64,000 nt of DNA from Deltaproteobacteria bacterium. GTDB lineage: Bacteria; Myxococcota_A; Polyangia; Polyangiales; Ga0077539. Position numbers and translations under genes: made by a program. Below the pieces are notes generated by a model. It did not search any database, was not told where the DNA came from, and worked only from the letters and a program-made list of their open reading frames with translations. The stretch is from positions 434,001 through 498,000 of the forward strand of contig JAUXYJ010000023.1 of NCBI GenBank assembly GCA_030694465.1, written 5' to 3'. Positions 43,765 through 51,989 of this stretch are shown here, in pieces. Each line of letters begins with the position of its first letter. The first letter of the stretch is position 1.

Positions 43765-44958
43765 ATGAGCCAAACATCGCGCTGGATCTCGCTCTCTCTT
43801 GTGCTGTCAGCGTGCTCGCCTTCGCTGAGCGAGACCGACGCTTCGACCGCGGACTCGGGCCCCCTTCGCGAGGACGTCTCGCTGTCATCCGATGCAGAAG
43901 CTGCTGTTTTTGCAGACGGATCCATCGACACGCCCTCGCCACAGGACGCGACCACCGCGTCTGACGCGGGCCCACAGAGCGACAGCGCGCCCACATCCGA
44001 CGTACCCGGCGACGTACCCGGCGACGTCGCCGTGTCGCCCGGAAGCTCTCCCACGATCGCTGGCTGCCGGATGCTCCCGCCCGACAACGCGCTCAACCAA
44101 GACATCTCACGCGCACCGTTGCACCCGCAGTCGGCGACCTACATCGCGGCGATGAACCCCACGCGCGCGATGCACGCCGACTGGGGCGACTGGTCCACGA
44201 ATCACTACGGAATTCCCTGGCAAACCGGCATGGGCGCCGCGCCCGTCGCGATGCAATGGACCACCTCATGGGGCCCGCGCGAGAGCGAGATGCGGCCCTG
44301 TCCCGGTGGCATGGGCGCGTTTTGCTATCCCATCGCGACCAGCGCGCGCATCGAGGGCGGGCCCTCAGCGTCCGCCGCAAGCGATCGACATGTGCTCTAT
44401 CTCGACCGCGCAGGGGCCCCCAACAATTGCACGCTGTACGAGCTCTACAACGCGCAAAACTTCACCTCGCCTCCATGGCGCGCGGCCAACGGCGCCATCT
44501 TTGATCTCTCGACCAACGCCCTGCGCATGGACCAATGGACGAGCGCGGACGCGGCAGGGCTCCCGATTTTGCCAACGATCGTGCGCGTCGACGAGGTGCT
44601 CGAGGGGGCCATTCGCCACGCGATTCGCTTTACGATGGCGCGCACGGGGCGAGCGTTTATTCACCCAGCGACGCACGCCGCGGGCACCGCTGGGACCAAC
44701 CTGCCGCCCATGGGCCTCCGGCTCAGGCTTCGCGCAGCCTTCGACGACAGCCGGCTCACGCCAGCCACACGCGTGATCATCCGCGCGATGAAGACCTACG
44801 GGATCATCCTGGCTGACAACGGCTCAGACTGGTTCATCACTGGCGACTCAGACGACCGCTGGAGCCCACTGATCAACGAGATCAACCGAGGACTCGGCAG
44901 CGTTCGTGGGATGGACTTCGAGGTCGTCAACACAGGTCCCACCATCCCGCAGGGCTAG
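43765..44958 (+). CDS. Lipoprotein with long Asp/Ser-rich linker
   Basis: 397 residues from ATG 43765. The signal peptide LSLVLSAC is a clear lipobox. An Asp/Ser/Ala-rich linker of about 90 residues includes DVPGDVPGDVAVSPG, encoded by a palindrome copy and a half copy in tandem. The C-terminal 290 residues form a compact domain (CRMLPPDNALNQDISRAPLHPQS, NNCTLYELYNAQNF, NGAIFDLSTNALRMDQWTSADAAGLPILPTIVRVDEV). This resembles uncharacterised secreted proteins of soil bacteria; the 'RMDQWTSADAAGLPI' block is strongly conserved-looking. No function can be named. Confidence 0.75.
   Translation: MSQTSRWISLSLVLSACSPSLSETDASTADSGPLREDVSLSSDAEAAVFADGSIDTPSPQDATTASDAGPQSDSAPTSDVPGDVPGDVAVSPGSSPTIAGCRMLPPDNALNQDISRAPLHPQSATYIAAMNPTRAMHADWGDWSTNHYGIPWQTGMGAAPVAMQWTTSWGPRESEMRPCPGGMGAFCYPIATSARIEGGPSASAASDRHVLYLDRAGAPNNCTLYELYNAQNFTSPPWRAANGAIFDLSTNALRMDQWTSADAAGLPILPTIVRVDEVLEGAIRHAIRFTMARTGRAFIHPATHAAGTAGTNLPPMGLRLRLRAAFDDSRLTPATRVIIRAMKTYGIILADNGSDWFITGDSDDRWSPLINEINRGLGSVRGMDFEVVNTGPTIPQG
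44004..44035. repeat. Half copy plus full copy of the dispersed palindrome in tandem
   Basis: ACCCGGCGACGT (44004-44015) is followed directly by ACCCGGCGACGTCGCCGTGT (44016-44035), which matches the consensus at 19/20. It is in frame in the linker of the lipoprotein and reads VPGDVPGDVAV. The arrangement looks like a local duplication of the left half. Confidence 0.8.
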
Positions 44959-44962
44959 ACCC

Positions 44963-45889
44963 TTACGGGCGCGTCTGTTCCTCAAGACTCCGCACCGCGG
45001 CGTCAAGCCATCTCAGGTTGATCGTGCGCTCAGAGACCTCCGCGTAGGACGCATTGCCTCTGGGCAATGGCTGCAAATTCACAAGCGAAAGATGCACACA
45101 CAGGTTCGTCGTGCAGCCCGATGCGCTCGCGTCATGTACGTACAGCTCGCTCTGGGGCGCGTGCCGCACAGCGCTCGCTCGCATCCACGCAGCGCTCAGC
45201 CCTGTGAGCCCGCGCTCGCGGTCTTCGCCCATCGCAAACACGATGCGCGCAAGCCCCGACACACTCCCTGCCGAGAGACTCCGCTCGGGATCGCTCGGGA
45301 CCGAAGGGTCTCCGTCCAGGTCCACGTAGACCACACGCCCGTCAAGCGCCCTGTGCTGCGAAGGCCGCTGCCGAAACGCGCGATCAAACATCGTCGCCGC
45401 GACGTGTGCGCCGCTTGAGTGCGCGACGACCCACACCTTCGCAGCAGGCCCGTGCCTCTCGGCGTGCGAAACGAGCCTCGCCAAGAGCACGTCGACCCCC
45501 AGCTCTTTGCTGCGAAAATCCACGTCCAATGGCCCCTCGACCGCCACCAACGTCGCGTCGTTGAGCATCCCTGGTCGCGCACGAACCACCGCCTCTGCCC
45601 ACGCCCGGACCGAAGCATCCGTGATGCGCCAGCCGCCCATGAGCACCAACACCGTGGGGCTCTCGCCCTCGCGCACCGACATCCCTCGCGCCAGGGCCGT
45701 CCACGAGGACACCCGCCGCACAGCGCGCTGAGCGTCTGCGCGACCCACGACGTCGAGAGGCACCGCGTGAGGGACATCCTCGCGAGACGTGTTGGCGTCT
45801 ATCGTATGCAATCGAGCAGTGATTTGACTGGGTTTGCAACACATCAAGGCAGAGACCCCGGCGAGCGCGAGCCAGCGACTCAGTGACAT
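44963..45889 (-). CDS. Alpha/beta hydrolase-like lipoprotein
   Basis: 308 residues from ATG 45889. The signal region LALAGVSALMCC ends in a Cys pair, a possible lipobox. The core includes VLVLMGGWRITDASVRAW and KVWVVAHSSGAHVAATMF, a Ser-elbow-like HSSG consistent with an alpha/beta hydrolase. The product is probably a secreted hydrolase of unknown substrate. It overlaps the stop of the upstream phosphatase gene by 10 bp and is cotranscribed with it. A 13/14 match to the CAGYGAAATCRCTG family lies near its start (45817). Confidence 0.65.
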   Translation of the reverse strand: MSLSRWLALAGVSALMCCKPSQITARLHTIDANTSREDVPHAVPLDVVGRADAQRAVRRVSSWTALARGMSVREGESPTVLVLMGGWRITDASVRAWAEAVVRARPGMLNDATLVAVEGPLDVDFRSKELGVDVLLARLVSHAERHGPAAKVWVVAHSSGAHVAATMFDRAFRQRPSQHRALDGRVVYVDLDGDPSVPSDPERSLSAGSVSGLARIVFAMGEDRERGLTGLSAAWMRASAVRHAPQSELYVHDASASGCTTNLCVHLSLVNLQPLPRGNASYAEVSERTINLRWLDAAVRSLEEQTRP

Positions 45890-47481
45890 TCGAGGTGGCC
45901 TAGGTCTACAAAGCGGTCCCCTGCGACGGGCACAAACTCGTACTCCATCAGGCCCTCTCGGAGCGTCATTTTGAGCACGCCGTGCGAAGTAATATCTCGC
46001 GCGACGCCGCCACGAACGAGTGTCGAAAACGTGCGAAGCCCAGCGCCGCCAGTGCCCACAATGAGCTGACGAATTCCTCGCATGGGGTCGACCTCTCCCA
46101 TCGCATTGAGCGGAGCAAATCGCTCGTAATCGTGCTCGTGGCCGACCAGAATCACGTCCGCGTTGGCCTCTTGGAGCGCAGTCCAAAACGCCCCGTACGA
46201 CGTGCTGCTCCCGTGCTGCCCCGATGAAAACCTCGGGTGATGCCAGTAGGCCAGCGTGCATCGCGTCGGGTGCATCCGAAGGTCCTCACGCAGCCACCGC
46301 TCTTGCGGAGAGCCCGCGCCGCAACCACCCACCTCGCTGCAGTTCGAGTTGAGCACGACCGCATGCCAGCTCCCGATTTCGTAGCTGTAGTACCCACGCA
46401 TGCGATCGCCCGCGGACGCGCCAAAGTAGTCAAAGTAGGGCCCCGCACCAGGGCTGCCGTACTCGTGATTGCCCACCGCGGGGCGCGCGCGTGCGCGATG
46501 TCGACCCCACGAGGGATTAAAACAGTCGCGAAATTCAGCGGTGGTTCCGTTGTTGTACACCGTGTCACCCAAGAGCAGCGCGGGCCCAGCGATGCCGTCC
46601 GCGACCAAGCTCGTGGCCTCGTCAAAACGAGAACCACACACGGCGATGTCGCCGACCGCGAGAGCCGTCGGGTCCCCCGAGGTGTCCACCACCGCGCGAC
46701 GCACCGAGAGCTCGAGATCAAACGAGAGATCCGAGCTCGTGGCCGCGGCTTGATGAAGCTCGACCGCAAGCACGTTGCGCCCCTCGACAAAGCCCCCTGC
46801 GGCGAGGCTCGCGAACACAAAGAGTGACTCGTCATCGCCTCCCACGGTGCTCGAAGCGAGGGTCCCCGAAGAGATCATTCCAGCAGGCATATTGCTGCGA
46901 AAAACCTCGCTCCCGTTGAGAAACACCACCGCGCCATCGTCTCGCCGGAGCCTCAACTGCACTTGGCGAATCGCGCCCGCGTCGCGCACCAAAAACTCAC
47001 GCCGAAAGTACGTCGTGATGGCCCTTCGCATCGGGTCCGGTCCCGCGCGAACCACCGTGCGCTCATCGCCGTTGCCATACCCCAACGGCGCGCCACCCTC
47101 ACGCCACGCGCTGTCATCCACCATGCGCTCCATCCAGCGCGACCCTGGGACCATCCCATCGTCGAGATAACGCCACACGCTCGCGCTCTGGACCAAGGTC
47201 TCGATGGGCCGCCCCGGCGCGGGGATCATCGCATCGGGCGCAGCGTCGATCGCACCCGCGTCCAACACCGCGGTATCCCCAACCGCAGCGTCCGCACCCG
47301 CGTCCGACGAATCCTCACGCGCGACTGTGTCCGTCGGCGAGGGCCCCGTGTCGTGCGCATCGAGCGCGGCGGCGATGTCCTCGGCGCTCGCGCCGTCGCC
47401 TGCGTCACTCGGCTCCATCGGCCCGGCGCAGGACGCAACGAGCAATAAAATTGCAGCAGCTTGCACAACGTGAACGCGCAT
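45880..47481 (-). CDS. Purple acid phosphatase-like lipoprotein
   Basis: 533 residues from ATG 47481. The signal peptide AAILLLVASC is a strong lipobox, followed by an Asp/Ala-rich linker of about 75 residues. A beta-sandwich, carbohydrate-binding-like domain (about 85-275: SVWRYLDDG, TTYFRREFLV, RDDGAVVFLNGSEVF) precedes a metallophosphoesterase domain. Its motifs are LLLGDTVYNN, AVGNHEYG, YWHHPRF and VGHEHDYERF. The GDxxY/GNHE/GHxHxYER set is that of purple acid phosphatases. It likely releases phosphate at the cell surface. Divergent from the gene at 47519 across only 37 bp. Confidence 0.87.
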   Translation of the reverse strand: MRVHVVQAAAILLLVASCAGPMEPSDAGDGASAEDIAAALDAHDTGPSPTDTVAREDSSDAGADAAVGDTAVLDAGAIDAAPDAMIPAPGRPIETLVQSASVWRYLDDGMVPGSRWMERMVDDSAWREGGAPLGYGNGDERTVVRAGPDPMRRAITTYFRREFLVRDAGAIRQVQLRLRRDDGAVVFLNGSEVFRSNMPAGMISSGTLASSTVGGDDESLFVFASLAAGGFVEGRNVLAVELHQAAATSSDLSFDLELSVRRAVVDTSGDPTALAVGDIAVCGSRFDEATSLVADGIAGPALLLGDTVYNNGTTAEFRDCFNPSWGRHRARARPAVGNHEYGSPGAGPYFDYFGASAGDRMRGYYSYEIGSWHAVVLNSNCSEVGGCGAGSPQERWLREDLRMHPTRCTLAYWHHPRFSSGQHGSSTSYGAFWTALQEANADVILVGHEHDYERFAPLNAMGEVDPMRGIRQLIVGTGGAGLRTFSTLVRGGVARDITSHGVLKMTLREGLMEYEFVPVAGDRFVDLGHLECH

Positions 47482-47518
47482 GACCTCGAAGCGTACACCC
47501 TGTGCGATCCTCGCGCGC

Positions 47519-48406
47519 ATGGTGAGCGACTACGACCCCTTTGAGCCGCCGTGTGCCCTGGACGACCTCGGGGCGATCTGCCGCGCGATGTTTCCGCATC
47601 GCAACACGTGGAGCACGTGGCGCATCGCCGACGAGCCTGACGCGGTTCGTTGCAACGACGGCTGGCCCACCGTCACCCTCACGTTCGAGCGCACCGACGA
47701 ACCCAGCGACCGCGTCACCCAAGCGACCGTGGTTCTGGCCGGAGCAGGCGATCGCCCGCCGACACCATCGCCCGCACGCCTTCGTGAATTTTTACAGGGA
47801 TTTATCGATTTTACAGATCTCATTGAGGGCCACGATCGCGCGCGCTTCGCGCGGCTCAGTCCCGCGCTCTGGGTGCCCACGAAGCTCTTGGATCGACGCA
47901 AGGCCAAGAGCGCCGAAGACTTCACAGCCCTGTTCGCCAAGCACCACAAGCTCACCGCCGAGACCGACGGCGCGTGGCTCTCGTGCAGTGCCCTCGAAGC
48001 GATGGTCCGGCCGATGATGCCCTGCCGCGAGGGCGCCTTCGAAATCAGTTTGGTCAAAGAAAACGCAGTACAAGAACACGAAGGCTCTCTCTCGCTCACG
48101 ATCTGGCTTATCGTGTACGACAAGCACGAGACTACGGACGAGTGGCAGATCCGAAACCTCAAAGAGCAGTCGGTGTACGCGGTCCCCGAGACCGCTCGCA
48201 GAGACCCTGAGCGCGTGCGCGCGTACCTCGAAGGCACGCTCGACGGGTTCAGGGCCTTTGCACAACAGCGCGCACATACCGATGAGCTCGATTGCAGTAT
48301 GCCCTGCGATTTGATTGATCCAGGGCTCCTCAAGCTGACGCGACCGCAGACCCGCGAGGACTTTTTTCGAGCGTACTGTCGCCGTCGCAAACTCACGGTG
48401 GACTAG
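47519..48406 (+). CDS. Soluble protein, unknown function
   Basis: 295 residues from ATG 47519; no signal peptide. An alpha/beta protein with segments such as RAMFPHRNTWSTWRIADEP, LREFLQGFIDFTDLI and SLSLTIWLIVYDKHETTDEW. Three Cys lie in the middle. No recognised motif. It shares a 37-bp divergent promoter region with the phosphatase lipoprotein and is followed 12 bp later by a small lipoprotein gene, so the two form a unit. Confidence 0.65.
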   Translation: MVSDYDPFEPPCALDDLGAICRAMFPHRNTWSTWRIADEPDAVRCNDGWPTVTLTFERTDEPSDRVTQATVVLAGAGDRPPTPSPARLREFLQGFIDFTDLIEGHDRARFARLSPALWVPTKLLDRRKAKSAEDFTALFAKHHKLTAETDGAWLSCSALEAMVRPMMPCREGAFEISLVKENAVQEHEGSLSLTIWLIVYDKHETTDEWQIRNLKEQSVYAVPETARRDPERVRAYLEGTLDGFRAFAQQRAHTDELDCSMPCDLIDPGLLKLTRPQTREDFFRAYCRRRKLTVD

Positions 48407-48418
48407 TCTCGCCCGCAC

Positions 48419-48985
48419 ATGCCAACGCTCTCTCGTACGCTCGCGCTCTCTCTTTGGCTCACCGCGTGTGCCGCGACCACCACCTCGGTGCCTCCGACCC
48501 AACACACCGCGGGGCCACGGTGCGAAGGCACCATCGTGGCCCCTGATTCGCTGGTCCCCGTGGTCGACGAGCCGCTCTTGGCCTCCTCCCTGGGGCAAAT
48601 CAACGAGGGAAAACTCTGCCAAGGCCGCACCTATCGTGCCCTCACCCCGGTCCGCGTCTACCGCCTCTGGAACCGCGCGCAGAGCTACACCCAGCTCGGC
48701 CGCTGGTGGACCTTTGAGCGCCCTCACGGCCCTGTAGAAGCCCTGCGCGCATCGCTCGAAGTGTGCCCCGAATGGAGCCCCCTCGATGTCCTCAGCGAGT
48801 GCACCCTCACGGCGGGCTCGCACGTCGTCGTGGGCACAGGACAGAGCGCTCAGTGCCAATCCAATGTGCACTACAACATCTCTGCGGTACCTCAGGTCTA
48901 CATCCCCAACGACACGCGCGCGACCCCAGCGCAGGTGTACGTGACCGACTGCCGAGAGCTCTCTCCCTGGCCCGAGACCCCGTAA
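48419..48985 (+). CDS. Small Cys-containing lipoprotein
   Basis: 188 residues. The signal peptide LALSLWLTAC is a clear lipobox. The mature part has about seven further Cys (PRCEG, LCQGRTYR, VCPEW, ECTLT, QCQSNV, DCREL), likely in disulfides, and a beta-rich core (TYRALTPVRVYRLWNRAQSYTQLGRWWTF). Unknown function. Probably cotranscribed with the gene starting at 47519. It converges with the lipoprotein at 49019; the 33-bp gap contains an exact CAGYGAAATCRCTG motif. Confidence 0.7.
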   Translation: MPTLSRTLALSLWLTACAATTTSVPPTQHTAGPRCEGTIVAPDSLVPVVDEPLLASSLGQINEGKLCQGRTYRALTPVRVYRLWNRAQSYTQLGRWWTFERPHGPVEALRASLEVCPEWSPLDVLSECTLTAGSHVVVGTGQSAQCQSNVHYNISAVPQVYIPNDTRATPAQVYVTDCRELSPWPETP

Positions 48986-49002
48986 CAAAAGTCTCAATCG
49001 GA

Positions 49003-49016
49003 CAGCGAAATCACTG
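49003..49016. repeat. Quasi-palindrome CAGYGAAATCRCTG copy, non-coding
   Basis: CAGCGAAATCACTG in the gap between convergent lipoprotein genes. It is the only exact copy outside coding DNA and could act as a terminator hairpin there. Confidence 0.5.
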
Positions 49017-49018
49017 CA

Positions 49019-49909
49019 CTAGCGAGAGCAATACGTCTGCGGCCCCGTGGCCCCATAGCGCGTCTCGAACCACATCCAGACCGAAGACATCTCGGGCAAC
49101 AGGCTCGCCGGCGTCGTGTAGCGGATCTCATGGGCCGGATCACTCGTGCGCAAACGCACCGTGACAACCGGATAGCAATCGATCGAGGTGCCTCGGTGCG
49201 GGAGCATCGAGACCGAGGTCCGAGTCCAGCGATCAAAGAGATCGTCCACGTCGGCCACGCTCACACGCTCGGCGCGAGAGGGAGGCATCGACAGCGCTTC
49301 GTCCAGCGAAAACCCTGTCCGATTCTCCCAGAAGCGCACGCTCCCGTCGCCGCTCACCATCACCGCAGGCCCCCACCCCGCGAAGCCTCCAGGCGACTGC
49401 CACACCATCACCGCGTTCGCATAGCGCGCAGAGGTCATCGCGTCACTCGCGTCACTCGCGTCACTCCCTGCATCCACACGCGGACACGTCCCAAGGCTTC
49501 TCCACCGGACACTCGGCTGGCACGCGCTCGGGATCTGCAAAGAGGTCCCCTCGCAAGTGCAAAATTCTCCCACCGTCGGGAGCGACTCGCAGCCACGGCT
49601 CACGCAGGTTCCACGGGTATTTTCGCAGCCCATAGTGAACTCGCAGTAGGTCCCCATCGCGCACTCTGCGCTGCTCGCACACCCACGCGACGCGTCCATC
49701 GTGGCCGCATCGATCGCGACATCCGACGTGCTCGCATCGCGCGCGACGTCCGAGGTGACAACGTCCGTCACAACATCTCGCCCCGAATCACTGGACGCAT
49801 CTGGCACCACCGAGTCTCCACAGCCCACGACAATCGCCGCGCCAAAACACAGGGTCCAGAGGCCACTGCGACGCACTCTGGCACAGCTCGTACGCTCACT
49901 TGCATCCAT
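49019..49909 (-). CDS. Lipoprotein with Asp/Val-rich linker and Cys-rich module
   Basis: 296 residues from ATG 49909. The signal peptide ends FGAAIVVGC, a lipobox. A linker of about 40 residues (DASSDSGRDVVTDVVTSDVARDAS) is followed by a Cys-rich block (CASSAECAMGTYCEF, CENTRGTCVSRGCESL, EFCTCEG). A 9-bp tandem repeat (GTCACTCGC x3, 49438-49466) encodes the short ASDASDA spacer. The C-terminal 130 residues form a beta-rich domain (VMVWQSPGGFAGWGPAVMVSGDGSV). Unknown function. Confidence 0.72.
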   Translation of the reverse strand: MDASERTSCARVRRSGLWTLCFGAAIVVGCGDSVVPDASSDSGRDVVTDVVTSDVARDASTSDVAIDAATMDASRGCASSAECAMGTYCEFTMGCENTRGTCVSRGCESLPTVGEFCTCEGTSLQIPSACQPSVRWRSLGTCPRVDAGSDASDASDAMTSARYANAVMVWQSPGGFAGWGPAVMVSGDGSVRFWENRTGFSLDEALSMPPSRAERVSVADVDDLFDRWTRTSVSMLPHRGTSIDCYPVVTVRLRTSDPAHEIRYTTPASLLPEMSSVWMWFETRYGATGPQTYCSR

Positions 49910-49994
49910 ACGCACTACCCTCGCACGCCCCGTGCCAGCGTGCGACGACGCGAGGGCGCAAGGGCCAAGACTCTCACCGTCCAACGCGAGCGGG

Positions 49995-50252
49995 CTAGCG
50001 CGGACGAACGCCTGCTTCGAGCTCGTCCACCACTTGTTTGGCCGTCGACAGGCTCGCGCCCGTGACCGCGCGATAAGCTTGAATTGCCTGGATTTTGTCG
50101 CCCTTCGCCAGCCACTTCAGCGCCTCGGTGACCTCCGCGGGCGGGCCAGGCTCTACGTCGGGGAGACCCACATGCGCCATCACCCGCGCGAGCTTGCGCT
50201 GGAGCGCCGCCACCTGCTGTTCGAGTGCAAAAATCCTGCTTCGATCATCCAT
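49995..50252 (-). CDS. Small protein with coiled coil and L7/L12 C-terminal-like domain
   Basis: 85 residues. Residues 1-30 (RIFALEQQVAALQRKLARVMAHV) form a short coiled coil. Residues 42-80 (TEALKWLAKGDKIQAIQAYRAVTGASLSTAKQVVDELE) strongly resemble the C-terminal domain of ribosomal protein L7/L12 and its non-ribosomal relatives, which bind partner proteins. The ATG at 50252 shares one base with the upstream stop (TGATG); a GTG at 50255 is an alternative. It is cotranslated with the lipase-like gene, so it may assist or regulate that product. Confidence 0.7.
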   Translation of the reverse strand: MDDRSRIFALEQQVAALQRKLARVMAHVGLPDVEPGPPAEVTEALKWLAKGDKIQAIQAYRAVTGASLSTAKQVVDELEAGVRPR

Positions 50253-51202
50253 CACACACCTTCGCTCTCGTCGCGAGCCCCGCGACCCAACAGCGCATCA
50301 TGAACCCGTGCAAACACCCTCGGGAGCAACAAGAACCCCGCGTGAGTCACTCCCTCAAGACAGATCGACTCGGCCCCCTCAAGGGTCGCCGTCGACGCGG
50401 GCAAGATCACCACATCGCTCTCGCTGTACACGCACACCAACCGCGGCATGGTGGGAGGTCCGGGCCACGGCGACTGCGCTCTCAGTCTCTCAAAAAGCGC
50501 CGATCCCGGTCGCAGCGATCGCACGCGCCCGGTGTCTGCAAAGCGCGCGATGTGCGTCCCACGGTGAGGCGTCCCCAAGGTGAGCAAGGTCCGAACGCGC
50601 CGCGCAAACGCAGGGTCCTCAAGCGCCACGCGCGAGACCACGCCGCCCATCGAGTGCGCGACCAAGTCCACCCGCACCTCGGGATCGTCACTCAACCCGT
50701 TGACCTCGAGGATCACCGCGATCTGCTCACGAAGCCTCGCACCGACTTCGTCTAAGTCCTGCGAATCTCCTAACGAAACCGAGTAAGAGCGCGTGCGACC
50801 GAAGAGCTTGAGCGCCTCGCGCATGAGCGCAAAATTGGCCCGATGCCCACCCAGCCCGTGCACAAACACAAGCACCGGATGCCCGTCGTCCGCGCGCGCG
50901 ACAAAGTCCTCGTCTCGCGCCGAGAACATGGTGAGTCCAAGCACTGGCAGCTCAGCCATGTGCCTCCGCACATCGGGGTCAATCGCGCGGTATCCCTGCG
51001 CGCTCTTGCGCCCTAGCCAGAGCGCCCCGCGCGCGACCGAGCGGCCCACCATCGCGAGCCCTCCAAGCATCGCTGTGCCCACGCGCTTGGCCGTCTGCGG
51101 GTCCACCTCTCCCGCCACCGGTGGCTGGACCTCGTCGGGCGCGGGCGGCTCTTTCTCGGGGGTCTGCAGCTCGGGTCCTTCTTTGTCAGGTCGATCGCTC
51201 AT
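50252..51202 (-). CDS. PGAP1-like alpha/beta hydrolase
   Basis: 316 residues from ATG 51202. A charged Pro/Glu-rich N-terminus (about 1-45) precedes a short hydrophobic segment (GTAMLGGLAMVGRSVARGALW). The hydrolase core has VLVFVHGLGGHRANF, VDLVAHSMGGVVSRVAL with nucleophile Ser, TLLTLGTPHRGTH, and SESDVVILP with a likely acid residue. The final His is in EGVTHAGFLL. PGAP1/GPI-inositol deacylase-like and esterase families share this pattern. Substrate unknown. Coupled to the L7/L12-like gene by a one-base overlap. Confidence 0.85.
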   Translation of the reverse strand: MSDRPDKEGPELQTPEKEPPAPDEVQPPVAGEVDPQTAKRVGTAMLGGLAMVGRSVARGALWLGRKSAQGYRAIDPDVRRHMAELPVLGLTMFSARDEDFVARADDGHPVLVFVHGLGGHRANFALMREALKLFGRTRSYSVSLGDSQDLDEVGARLREQIAVILEVNGLSDDPEVRVDLVAHSMGGVVSRVALEDPAFARRVRTLLTLGTPHRGTHIARFADTGRVRSLRPGSALFERLRAQSPWPGPPTMPRLVCVYSESDVVILPASTATLEGAESICLEGVTHAGFLLLPRVFARVHDALLGRGARDESEGV

Positions 51203-51323
51203 AGCGTCGGCAGCGTACGCCTCTCGCGCCCGCCGCGCGACACGTTGCGTTTGACACTTGTGCACAGCAACGGTAGCCGTCGCGCTCACGCGATTCTTCA
51301 CTCTGCCACTCTGGACACGCTTC

Positions 51324-51980
51324 ATGGCCGATACGCCCGACACGCCCGATTCGCCCGCAAGGCCCCCCTCTCGCCGCCCGCTCTCGCCCTATCACGACGC
51401 CCCCAAGCTGCCGACCGAACCCATCACGATCGGCGACATCGTGAAGGGCGACGGGCCAGTGATGCTTGAGATCGGCCCAGGTCGCGGACGCTTCGCGCTT
51501 GAGTTCTGCGCAGCTCGCCCTGATTGGCGTGTCCTCGCGATCGAAATTCGACGCAAATCGTCCCACATTCTCGACGCACGCATGCGCGCACGTGGGTGGT
51601 CCGAGCGCGCCCGATGCTTCGCGGACGACGCACGCGAAGTGCTCCCTCGCATCGGCCCCGACGGCTCGGTCGACGCCGCGGCGATCCACTTTCCCGATCC
51701 CTGGTGGAAAGCCCGCCACAACAAGCGCTTGGTCGTCACCGACGCCCTCGTCCCCGAGCTCGCACGCTTGGTGCGACCCGGAGGCCTGGTGCTCGTGCAG
51801 ACCGACGTCCCCCACCGCGCCGAGGCGTACTACCCACGCTTCGCAGAGCACCCCGCGTTTGAGAGCCTCGGCAATCCCTACGTCGACGACAGCCCCTTTG
51901 CGCCCGCACGATCCAACCGCGAGGCCATCGCCATCGTCGACGGACTGCCAGTCTATCGCATGGTCTTTCGCCGCAAATAA
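51324..51980 (+). CDS. trmB: tRNA (guanine-N7)-methyltransferase
   Basis: 218 residues from ATG 51324. GPVMLEIGPGRGRFALEF is the SAM-binding motif I, LAIEIRRKSS is motif II, and IHFPDPWWKARHNKRLV is the TrmB hallmark ('FPDPWPKxRHxKRR' type). LVLVQTDVP and a C-terminal extension of about 40 residues follow. It methylates N7 of G46 in tRNA. It is a stand-alone gene whose stop is 9 bp from the convergent hisA stop. It is the only clearly translation-related gene of the window. Confidence 0.92.
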   Translation: MADTPDTPDSPARPPSRRPLSPYHDAPKLPTEPITIGDIVKGDGPVMLEIGPGRGRFALEFCAARPDWRVLAIEIRRKSSHILDARMRARGWSERARCFADDAREVLPRIGPDGSVDAAAIHFPDPWWKARHNKRLVVTDALVPELARLVRPGGLVLVQTDVPHRAEAYYPRFAEHPAFESLGNPYVDDSPFAPARSNREAIAIVDGLPVYRMVFRRK

Positions 51981-51989
51981 GCCCGCAGA

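Noticed and set aside
46638-46655. ACGGCGATGTCGCCGACC resembling the dispersed palindrome
   Set aside because: It lies in the phosphatase gene coding GDIAV, and it differs from the consensus enough to be chance.
49438-49466. GTCACTCGC triplicate in a lipoprotein gene
   Set aside because: A 9-bp slippage repeat encoding an ASD spacer; not a regulatory signal.
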